A DNA stretch of 64,000 nucleotides from Pseudoalteromonas sp. SMS1 (lineage in GTDB: Bacteria; Pseudomonadota; Gammaproteobacteria; Enterobacterales; Alteromonadaceae): positions 186,001-250,000 of the forward strand of contig NZ_JAKGBI010000003.1 of NCBI RefSeq assembly GCF_021530565.1. Direction: 5' to 3'. Positions 7,753-14,358 of the stretch are shown here, one piece after another; position 1 is the first letter of the stretch; each line of letters opens with the position of its first letter. Below the pieces are notes generated by a model. That model did no database searches. It saw nothing but the letters and a program-made list of their open reading frames with translations, and was not told where the DNA came from. The position numbers and the translations under genes are program-made.

Positions 7753-9801
7753 CTACTTGTCTTGTGGCTTGCGGTACATGTCAAACCAGGCCAAGGTATG
7801 TTCAATTTTGGAAATCATACGTGATGGTCTGCCTGCGATGCCATGTGGTGCCCCTGGAACGCGAATCAGTACGGTGTCGACTTTACGCAATTTAAGTGCT
7901 TGGTAAAATTGCTCCGACTCAGACATTGGTGTGCGTCTATCTAGCTCGCCTGTCATGATAAGAGCGGGGGTTGTGACGTTGCCCACTAAAGAAAGCGGTG
8001 AACGCTGCCAGTAATGCGCAAGGTTATCCCAAGGTAAACCAGGGAATTGGTTACGGATTTGTCCTAAATAGCTGTCGGCGGTCAGTACTTTACTGATCCA
8101 GTTTATGACGGGTTTGGTAATTGCTGCAGCATTGAATCTATCGCTGAGGCCAATGGCGTATGCCGTTGCAATGCCACCCGCTGATCCCCCAGCAATAAAC
8201 AGGTTGTTTTCATCGATAAATCCTTTCGCGATTAATGCATCTACTGCTGAGTTGTGGTCGGCAAAATCTTCTTTTGAACTATATTTACCATCTAGTAAAA
8301 GGGCAAAGCGCTCGCCATAACTGGTTGAACCACGGTAGTTCACGTAAACCACGACATAACCTTCTGCGGCATAGCGCTGTAACTCAGCACTAAAGTGCGG
8401 CCCATAAGCGAGGTGAGGGCCACCATGGATCTCGACCAACAATGGGTATTTTTTGGATTTATCAAAATTGGGTGGCGTGATGTACCAACCTTGAATCTGT
8501 TCACCATCGAATTCTGATTGATAGGTCAGTTCATGCACCTCTCCCAGTGTCTTAGTCGCAAGTAAATCTTGGTTTAATTGGGTCAGTGTCGACTTTTTAC
8601 CTTTGTAATAGTACCCAACATCGGCAGGGGCATGACTGTTGCCTTGTGTGAACGCAATCGCCCCACTGTTTGCCATGGTAAAATTACCACTCACATATGG
8701 GCGCCCCAACGTGGTGCCAGAGACATCGTTAAGAAGGTGCTTTATTTTGCCTCGCGAGGAAACTTTTGCCAGTACGCGTTTACCGTGGTCATCGTATTGA
8801 ATCACAAAGTCTCCTTTACCTGACCACTGATAATCTGCCACAGACCGATCAAGCTCTTCAGTTAACGTCTTAATTTTACTGTCTTTGGTATTCAGTAGCG
8901 CCAATTGTGCATTGATGTAAGGGACCGGTTCATTGCTACGACGAATAAATGCGAGTTTGTCACCTTTATCTGAAAATGTTGGATTGTACTCTCGACCTGG
9001 TAAGTCGGTCAGTTGTGTCAAGGTTGTGTCGTTCACATCCACTTTATACAGATCGGCTTCTGTGGTCCTGTATTCCCATTCAGGGTGGTGATCTGAAGAG
9101 AAAACCACGTATTGGTTGTCTGGGCTCCAAGTTAGCGGACCATAATGTTGGAAGTCCCCTTGGGTGATTTGTCTTGGCGTTCCGCCGTTCGCTGGCAAAA
9201 CAAATACATGGCGAAATGCAGGTTCTATAAAACCGCTGCCGTCAGCTTGGTATCTTGCTTTATCAATGACTTTAACAGGTTCAGACCACTTCGCGCCCTT
9301 TGGTTTGCTGGGTAATTTGACCGACTTAGCAAAGTTGGACTTACCTTGTGGCACGTTCATGGTAAAGGCAATTTGCTCTCCATCAGGTGACCAAGTGATG
9401 TTGTTAACCGCTTTTGGCAGTTGAGTTAGTACAGCTAGTTTATCTTGCTTGACCCAGTAAACATGTAGCTGTCGAGATCCACTGCGATTACTTGTAAATG
9501 CGATTTTACTGCCATCAGGTGACCACCGAGGCTGACTGTAGTTGAATTGGTCCGAAAAGAGTGGGTAGTGCGCTTTTGTCTGTACGTTGTAAATCCACAA
9601 AGCGCGTTTTGGCGTGTCGTTCATGATGTCATAACTATTTCGCTCATAAACGATTTTTTTACCATTTGGACTGATTTGCGTGCTTGCGGCGTACTCCAAT
9701 TGGAAAATGTCTTCGGATTTAAGTGTTGTGCTTGCGTAGCTGCTGACAGATGCAAGCCCAAACAAAGTGCTCAATGCTGCGAGGGTAAATGTCGTTTTCA
9801 T
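7753..9801 (-). CDS. Secreted S9 (prolyl oligopeptidase family) serine peptidase
   Basis: The 682-residue product has a signal peptide (MKTTFTLAALSTLFGLASVSSYA). A beta-propeller built of TolB/PD40-like repeats follows (QPRWSPDGSKIAFTSNRSG, ITWSPDGEQIAFT, LTWSPDNQYVVFSSDH). The C-terminal alpha/beta hydrolase domain starts near residue 430. The catalytic triad is visible: Ser in GGSAGG, Asp in TGELDRRTP and His in PGAPHGI. The order and length fit the S9C acylaminoacyl-peptidase/dipeptidyl-peptidase group, which cleaves short peptides, here in the periplasm. There is no clear ribosome site before the ATG. The gene is a single unit ending at a strong hairpin. It faces away from the small RiPP-like gene at 10188; a functional link is speculative. 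Confidence 0.92.
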   Translation of the reverse strand: MKTTFTLAALSTLFGLASVSSYASTTLKSEDIFQLEYAASTQISPNGKKIVYERNSYDIMNDTPKRALWIYNVQTKAHYPLFSDQFNYSQPRWSPDGSKIAFTSNRSGSRQLHVYWVKQDKLAVLTQLPKAVNNITWSPDGEQIAFTMNVPQGKSNFAKSVKLPSKPKGAKWSEPVKVIDKARYQADGSGFIEPAFRHVFVLPANGGTPRQITQGDFQHYGPLTWSPDNQYVVFSSDHHPEWEYRTTEADLYKVDVNDTTLTQLTDLPGREYNPTFSDKGDKLAFIRRSNEPVPYINAQLALLNTKDSKIKTLTEELDRSVADYQWSGKGDFVIQYDDHGKRVLAKVSSRGKIKHLLNDVSGTTLGRPYVSGNFTMANSGAIAFTQGNSHAPADVGYYYKGKKSTLTQLNQDLLATKTLGEVHELTYQSEFDGEQIQGWYITPPNFDKSKKYPLLVEIHGGPHLAYGPHFSAELQRYAAEGYVVVYVNYRGSTSYGERFALLLDGKYSSKEDFADHNSAVDALIAKGFIDENNLFIAGGSAGGIATAYAIGLSDRFNAAAITKPVINWISKVLTADSYLGQIRNQFPGLPWDNLAHYWQRSPLSLVGNVTTPALIMTGELDRRTPMSESEQFYQALKLRKVDTVLIRVPGAPHGIAGRPSRMISKIEHTLAWFDMYRKPQDK

Positions 9802-10187
9802 AATTTTTATCAGTTAACTAGGATATCACTTACATTAAAAGTGAAGTGCAAGGGAGACAAGCGTTATGAGATAGGTAGACTTTGCACAGGTTGAATGGGT
9901 TAATCACGGTTTGATCTATGTCAAAAGTGCTTTAGTTTCAATTGTTGAGATCGCTAACAGGAAAAGATTTAAAGTGACTAAGCTGAGTTACCGAATTTCT
10001 GGACGATGGCTGGCTTCGGCATTGCATTTTATTATTTTGATTTGTGCATTTTATTGTTCTAATAATATGCAAAATAATGATTTAAAAGTATTTTTAAATA
10101 ATTTATGGCTTGATATTTGATTTTTTTGGGGTATTTTATTTTTCGCCATAGTGATGGCAGTTGATTAATTTAAATAAGGAAATGATC
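9802..10187. other. AT-rich intergenic region between the peptidase and the small peptide gene
   Basis: This 386-base stretch has no convincing gene. A 69-codon open frame at 9911-10120 has a weak composition and no ribosome site. The right half (10030-10180) is very AT-rich and holds a promoter-like sequence at 10110-10137 and a small hairpin, GCCAT-AGTG-ATGGC, at 10145-10158 in the probable leader of the next gene. Confidence 0.6.
10110..10137 (+). promoter_or_regulatory. Possible sigma70 promoter of the small peptide gene
   Basis: TTGATA at 10110-10115 and TATTTT at 10132-10137 are separated by 16 bases. Transcription would start near 10144, about 44 bases before the ATG. The assignment rests on the hexamers alone in an AT-rich background. 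Confidence 0.35.
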
Positions 10188-10331
10188 ATGAAACTTACCC
10201 TAAAAGCAAAAAAACTGGCTAACCTTTCAAGCAAACAAGTCACTGTTACGGCAACAGCTAAAGTGGCCGGTGGCGCCGCGGTTACAGGTTGCTACTTCCC
10301 ATGTAAGCCAGTTCCACATACTGGCAAGTAA
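10188..10331 (+). CDS. Small RiPP precursor-like peptide (47 aa) with GG-type leader
   Basis: The ATG at 10188 follows AAGGA with 7 bases between; a second ATG at 10182 is in frame but too close. The peptide begins MKLTLKAKKLANLSSKQ. This resembles the Lys/Leu-rich start of the small lanthipeptide-type precursors annotated in Bacteroidota and Pseudoalteromonas. It continues to AKVAGG, a double-Gly-like leader end at residues 28-29. The remaining 18 residues contain Cys35 and Cys39 in GCYFPCK, two Thr and three Pro. The family assignment comes from remembered motif similarity. No lanthionine synthetase, radical SAM enzyme or peptidase-containing ABC exporter is visible in the window, so it would be an orphan precursor. 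Two hairpins follow the stop. Confidence 0.7.
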   Translation: MKLTLKAKKLANLSSKQVTVTATAKVAGGAAVTGCYFPCKPVPHTGK

Positions 10332-10352
10332 TTGACCGGTATATCATGGCAG

Positions 10353-10375
10353 CGTTGGTCTTGTCAGGACCAGCG
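10353..10375 (+). other. Hairpin 1 downstream of the small peptide gene
   Basis: CGTTGGTC pairs with GACCAGCG (one G-T pair) around a 7-base loop, 21 bases after the peptide stop. AAAATAAG follows, not a T run, so it is not a classical terminator on the plus strand. Confidence 0.5.
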
Positions 10376-10392
10376 AAAATAAGTCTGCCCAT

Positions 10393-10418
10393 TAGCTGGT
10401 TGGCGTGCCAGCCAGCTA
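10393..10418. other. Hairpin 2 downstream of the small peptide gene
   Basis: TAGCTGGTTGGC pairs with GCCAGCCAGCTA with one G-T pair, giving an almost 12-bp stem with a very tight loop. No T tract follows on either strand. It sits between the peptide gene and the convergent acetyltransferase gene, and could protect 3' ends or act as a weak terminator for both. Confidence 0.5.
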
Positions 10419-10463
10419 AGATAGGTCGCAAGTAAAGTGATAAAATTGACCGCCTATGCTTGT

Positions 10464-10895
10464 TTAGAAGGTATGCATGCTTCGTATGTTTGCCCCTTTG
10501 TCATATCGTTCCATCAAGTATTCTGGTTGAGCAGGGCACTCAAAGCCAAACTGTCGATATAAGTCGTGCGCGTCATGGGTTGCGAGTGTAAACCGTCTCA
10601 GCCCTTGAAGCTTGGGGTGAGTGACCACTGCATCTATGAGCTTTTTACCCAGCCCTTTACCTCGAAAAGGCTCCAATACAAAAACATCTAACAAATTGGC
10701 AAACGTGGCATAATCGCTTACCACTCTGGCAAAGGCAATCAATTGCCCACCATCGACCAAGGCAAAGCAGAGCGAATTATCTAGTGCGGTTCTCAGTTTA
10801 TCTTGGTGAATGCCCTTACTCCAATAGCTTCGTTGTGAGAGAAATAAATAAACTTCATGAAACTGCTGTTTGTTCAATTGACTGATTAACTTCAT
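10464..10895 (-). CDS. GNAT family N-acetyltransferase
   Basis: The start at 10895 (MKLISQLNKQQ) is chosen because it gives a 143-residue protein of usual length and leaves 17 bases after the upstream transporter gene. An upstream start at 10955 would overlap that gene by 43 bases. The acetyl-CoA binding motif is visible as FRGKGLGKKLI, preceded by the DVFVLEPF strand. The C-terminal YRQFGFECP segment is typical of this family. The substrate is unknown. It is probably co-transcribed with the LysE-type exporter, so an amino-compound substrate is possible, but this is inference. Confidence 0.88.
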   Translation of the reverse strand: MKLISQLNKQQFHEVYLFLSQRSYWSKGIHQDKLRTALDNSLCFALVDGGQLIAFARVVSDYATFANLLDVFVLEPFRGKGLGKKLIDAVVTHPKLQGLRRFTLATHDAHDLYRQFGFECPAQPEYLMERYDKGANIRSMHTF

Positions 10896-10912
10896 ATGTC
10901 GTCTCGCAATCT

Positions 10913-11527
10913 CTAATTGATGTGGATTAATGGTAAGCAAGCGAGCAATAGGCAAGCCATAACATAATTAAAGTACTGCTGATGTTTGGGGTTTTGCAGT
11001 CGTTGGCTTATGACCTTGCCAAAGTATATCCAACTGAAGCCACTGAATAAGGCAATGAGGTTAAACATCAAGACACCAAGTACCGCTGAAGGCCAATATA
11101 ATTCGCCCGGTAGCGTGAGTGCGGTACTTAACGAAAGTAATGTGGCAATACACTTGGGGTTAATCAGTTGAAATATGGCCGCTTGTGAAAATGACATCGG
11201 CTTGTCTTTCTCACTTTTAAGCTGATTGGGCGCGCTGCTTTGAGAGATTTTATATGCTAAGAATAGGATGTAGCCACTGGCTAGCAATTTAAAGAGCATA
11301 TGTAAATTAGGGTTACTGACAAGTAGCTGACCGAGCCCAATGAGCATGATCAGGTGGATTAATGTCATACCTGCGCGAATCCCTGCAATGTGAGGAACTG
11401 TTTTTCTAACCCCAAAATTTGCGCCAGAGTAAGTGAGTAAAATATTGTTTGGCCCAGGGGTGATCGAAGCGGCAAAACTAAATATGACTAGGGCTGGCAT
11501 GAGCGCGACAAGATCCGCGGTTTGCAT
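10913..11527 (-). CDS. LysE/RhtB family amino acid exporter
   Basis: The start at 11527 follows AGGAGGA with 6 bases between, which rejects an upstream frame start at 11557. The 204-residue protein has about five to six membrane helices and the family signature near the N-terminus (ITPGPNNILLTYSGANFG). LysE/RhtB proteins export amino acids or their derivatives across the inner membrane. The gene is divergent from a MocR-type regulator, and a repeated operator-like element lies between them. The regulator therefore probably controls this exporter, and the downstream acetyltransferase would follow as the second gene. Confidence 0.9.
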   Translation of the reverse strand: MQTADLVALMPALVIFSFAASITPGPNNILLTYSGANFGVRKTVPHIAGIRAGMTLIHLIMLIGLGQLLVSNPNLHMLFKLLASGYILFLAYKISQSSAPNQLKSEKDKPMSFSQAAIFQLINPKCIATLLSLSTALTLPGELYWPSAVLGVLMFNLIALFSGFSWIYFGKVISQRLQNPKHQQYFNYVMACLLLACLPLIHIN

Positions 11528-11542
11528 TGTGTTCCTCCTATT

Positions 11543-11636
11543 ATTGTATTGATACAATTGTTGCTATTTGCTCTGTATTCTATTAGTGTCATAAATACAA
11601 TTAGTCATCAATTTATTTATTGTTATGAATACAATT
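11543..11636. promoter_or_regulatory. Candidate MocR operator: inverted plus direct ATACAATT repeats
   Basis: ATTGTAT-TG-ATACAAT at 11543-11558 is a perfect inverted repeat. The half-site ATACAATT recurs at 11595-11602 and at 11629-11636, the last inside the first codons of the regulator gene. Spacings are 43 and 34 bases. MocR regulators commonly bind such direct or inverted repeats in their divergent promoter, so autoregulation with control of the exporter is likely. Confidence 0.6.
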
Positions 11637-13010
11637 TGGCACCCAGAGATTGAAACGTTTCATGCGCTTGCTCTAGAACAGCCTAAATACATGGCTTTAG
11701 CACAATTAATTGAACATGCTATTGATGAGAAGCGATTGGCGTTTGAGCAGCGATTGCCAGCTCAAAGGACATTGGCTGATCAACTGAATATTACGCATGG
11801 CACCGTGACACGTGCTTATGTGCTCTTAGAGCAACGGGGATATGTCAGTGCAAAGTTGGGGGCCGGCACCTATGTGGCGAAACGCAGTAATGTGCGTTCA
11901 GTACCGGGGCTCAGTGATTTAGCATCCAGCGTGCAACCAAATATGGGGCAAGATGCCGTGATGGCTGCGGCCATGCAGTCGTTGTCTAGCAATGTTGCGG
12001 CGCTCAGTGACGTGATGACATATAAGCTCAATGGATTAGAGCGTCATCAGCGATTTTACCGAGAGTGGCTTAAGCTTAAAGGGTTTGAGTGTGCGCAACA
12101 TGATATTATTTTCACGCAGGGAGCACAGCAGGGGATTTTCGCCTGTTTATCAGCCCTGTGTGAACCACAAGACTTGGTATTGCATGAAGCGCTAACTTAC
12201 CCTGGTTTTTTCAAGGCGTGCGACAGCCTTCACTTGCAACATCATGGTATTCCCATGCTTGATGATGGCATCGACCTTCAAGCTTTAGAAAGTGTATGCC
12301 AGTCTCACACCGTCAAGGCGATTTATATCACACCAAATTGTCAAAATCCGACCAATATACAGTATAGCGAAGAGACGCTAAGCGGATTACTTGCGCTAAG
12401 TCGTAAATATCACTTTTTCATATTAGAGGATGACGTTAACTATTGTTTGCCAGAGATGTGGCGATTGCCTTTGTGGCAAAAAGCACCAGATCGAGTGTTC
12501 TATATCGCGAGTTTTTCTAAGTATTTTAGCGGTGGTTTGAGAGCTGGCTATGTGCTCGCCCCTTTGCTTTGGCAGCAGTCGGTCATCGGCGCCATTCATG
12601 CGCAGTGTTGGTCGGTTTCGATGATGAACTTTGAGTTACTGATGCGCGCTTTGCAGGGCAAGGAATATGAGTACGTACAGCATAAACTTGCGGATGAATT
12701 GCGGTATCGCAAACAAGCGCTACAGAATGTGCTAGTGCGGTTCGATTTACATGCACGATTTGCTGGGTTGAATGTTTGCTTGATACTGCCCGATGCGCTC
12801 AATATGCATTACATATCAGCCCACTTAAAAGGACACCGTGTGTTGGTCCGAACTTTGGATGTATTTAGTGCCAAGCAAGCGCCCACCACTTTAAATGGCA
12901 TTCGCTTCACTTTAGGTGGACCGGCCAGTAGGGCCGAATTTGATGTTGCGATGACACGGTTAAATGAAGGGTTGGTGCAATTAACTGAGCGTGCCGATGT
13001 CGTAATCTAA
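11625..13010 (+). CDS. MocR/PdxR-type regulator (GntR winged helix fused to aminotransferase fold)
   Basis: Residues about 20-85 form a GntR-type winged helix (LPAQRTLADQLNITHGTVTRAY, then GAGTYVAK). Residues 115-455 have the fold-type I aminotransferase domain, with Asp in ILEDDVNYC and the PLP-binding Lys299 in ASFSKYFSGG. MocR proteins use PLP or a PLP-amino acid adduct as the effector. No strong ribosome site precedes ATG 11625, and the mRNA may have a very short leader. It is divergent from the LysE-type exporter. A RidA gene is convergent downstream. The metabolite sensed cannot be told from sequence. Confidence 0.92.
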   Translation: MNTIWHPEIETFHALALEQPKYMALAQLIEHAIDEKRLAFEQRLPAQRTLADQLNITHGTVTRAYVLLEQRGYVSAKLGAGTYVAKRSNVRSVPGLSDLASSVQPNMGQDAVMAAAMQSLSSNVAALSDVMTYKLNGLERHQRFYREWLKLKGFECAQHDIIFTQGAQQGIFACLSALCEPQDLVLHEALTYPGFFKACDSLHLQHHGIPMLDDGIDLQALESVCQSHTVKAIYITPNCQNPTNIQYSEETLSGLLALSRKYHFFILEDDVNYCLPEMWRLPLWQKAPDRVFYIASFSKYFSGGLRAGYVLAPLLWQQSVIGAIHAQCWSVSMMNFELLMRALQGKEYEYVQHKLADELRYRKQALQNVLVRFDLHARFAGLNVCLILPDALNMHYISAHLKGHRVLVRTLDVFSAKQAPTTLNGIRFTLGGPASRAEFDVAMTRLNEGLVQLTERADVVI

Positions 13011-13024
13011 ATGATTGGACTTTA

Positions 13025-13051
13025 GGGGGGCAAGTATTTCAGCTTGCCTCC
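13025..13051. terminator. Possible bidirectional hairpin between MocR and RidA genes
   Basis: GGGGGCAAG pairs with CTTGCCTCC (one G-T pair) around an 8-base loop, between two convergent stop codons. No T tract follows on either strand, so termination would be weak or factor-dependent. Confidence 0.4.
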
Positions 13052-13060
13052 ACAGGTGTA

Positions 13061-13417
13061 TTAGCCTTTTTTCACGGCGGCAACAACCGAGACTTCTACG
13101 AGTAATTCGGGTCTCGCCATAGCCGCTTCAACGCATGCACGAGCTGGCGCGTGACCTTCAGGTACCCAAGCGTCCCAAACCTCATTCATTTGCGCAAAAT
13201 ACTGCATATCACTAATGTAAACGGTTGCGCTTAAAAGGTGGGATTTATCGCTGTTGGCTTCTTCTAACAGCGCATCTACTTTATCTAACATGGTTTGTGT
13301 TTGTTCTTTGATGCCTTGCGTCGCGTCTTTACACACTTGGCCACACAAATAAATGGTATCGTTGTGCACAACAATGCGACTCATACGCTGATTGGTATGT
13401 TGACGAGTGATGGTCAT
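13061..13417 (-). CDS. RidA/YjgF family enamine/imine deaminase
   Basis: AAGGAAA stands 6 bases before the ATG. The 118-residue length fits the family. Visible family segments are [38 protein letters not shown] with the substrate-carboxylate Arg, and [10 protein letters not shown]. RidA proteins hydrolyse reactive enamines and imines formed by PLP enzymes such as threonine dehydratase, and so protect PLP enzymes from damage. The location, convergent with a PLP-binding regulator, is suggestive only. It differs from the most common RidA in parts of the N-terminus and may be a Rid7-like subgroup member. Confidence 0.9.
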   Translation of the reverse strand: MTITRQHTNQRMSRIVVHNDTIYLCGQVCKDATQGIKEQTQTMLDKVDALLEEANSDKSHLLSATVYISDMQYFAQMNEVWDAWVPEGHAPARACVEAAMARPELLVEVSVVAAVKKG

Positions 13418-13560
13418 GAAGTTTCCTTAGTTTGGCGCCATTTGGGATGGCAGATATGACAAGTTCAAAATAATTACTGGCTACCTTATCATATCAAGCC
13501 GTCACCTTCAGACTTTGTCGATGCGATTCATTGCCCAGTTAAGAATGTACACATCGCCAA

Positions 13561-14190
13561 TTAAACCGAAATCATTAATAATCCAATTGCACAAACGATG
13601 GTAAGTCCAATAAAAATATTAGCGAGATTACCAGTATCAGCAATGGGCTCCGCAATGGCCTCGGGTTCGGGGAGTTGCTGCTGTGTCATACGGTAGAAAA
13701 AGTTGTCGCCGTAGCGCGCTCTTAAATCATCCCGAGATGTCCACTCTAATTGTTCAGTGAGATAAATGAGGATCTCACTCGAGATCAACTGTTTGTCATC
13801 TTCGCACGTCCTCTGATGGTGAAGAATGAAATCAAATATCAGGGCACTGAGATCGTCCCTTAATACGTGTTCTTGTCCTGCAGGGTGATCGATTAATAGT
13901 TGCCATGCGGTCAGTTGATTTCGACGTAAAGCATTTGATAATAATGAGGTTAACTCTTCGTCAAATTCCTTAAAAAGTGGGTTCGACAAACTTGACTCAG
14001 CAGGCTTAAAAGGTTGCCTCAGTGTTTGCAGGGCTGCTTGATACGCTTGCTTGAGAATCACGGTTTGTTGCTCTCGTTCCGACTCTGCCTCAGCGTCAAG
14101 CTGTGCGAGTTTTTGCTGATAAGCTGCGTCGATCTGTTGTTGATCTGATGTTGGTTCAAGTTCTAATACTTTCCAAGGATCTATTGACAC
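13561..14190 (-). CDS. J-domain-like membrane-anchored protein lacking the HPD motif
   Basis: GTG 14190 (SIDPWKVLELEP) is preferred: AAGGTG lies 9 bases upstream and the J-like helix starts immediately after. A TTG at 14211 is also open. Residues about 3-55 follow the J-domain pattern (PWKVLELEPTSDQQQIDAAY, then ILKQAYQAALQTL), but the loop where HPD should stand reads LDAEAESERE, so stimulation of Hsp70 is unlikely. A helical middle region follows, and one C-terminal membrane helix (NIFIGLTIVCAIGLLMISV), giving a tail-anchored form. I do not recognise a named family. Confidence 0.65.
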   Translation of the reverse strand: MSIDPWKVLELEPTSDQQQIDAAYQQKLAQLDAEAESEREQQTVILKQAYQAALQTLRQPFKPAESSLSNPLFKEFDEELTSLLSNALRRNQLTAWQLLIDHPAGQEHVLRDDLSALIFDFILHHQRTCEDDKQLISSEILIYLTEQLEWTSRDDLRARYGDNFFYRMTQQQLPEPEAIAEPIADTGNLANIFIGLTIVCAIGLLMISV

Positions 14191-14358
14191 TGTTACATTC
14201 ACCTTATTCAATCTTGGACAAAAAGCTGCGCAGAAAAAAGCGCACTAATAACCAAGAGTTTAGCAGATCCCACATAATAATCTAAACTGCCACCATTGGG
14301 TTTGTACTTATTTTAGAAAAATAAAATGGGTTTGTAAGCTGTTTCTAGCATGTACGCT

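Noticed and set aside
9911..10120. 69-codon open frame in the region between the S9 peptidase and the small peptide gene
   Set aside because: It starts with a weak codon context, has no ribosome site, is AT-rich, and overlaps the promoter-like sequence at 10110-10137.
10346..10435. 29-codon open frame directly after the RiPP-like gene, considered as a second peptide
   Set aside because: There is no ribosome site, no leader-like pattern, and it runs through both hairpins, which better explain the sequence.
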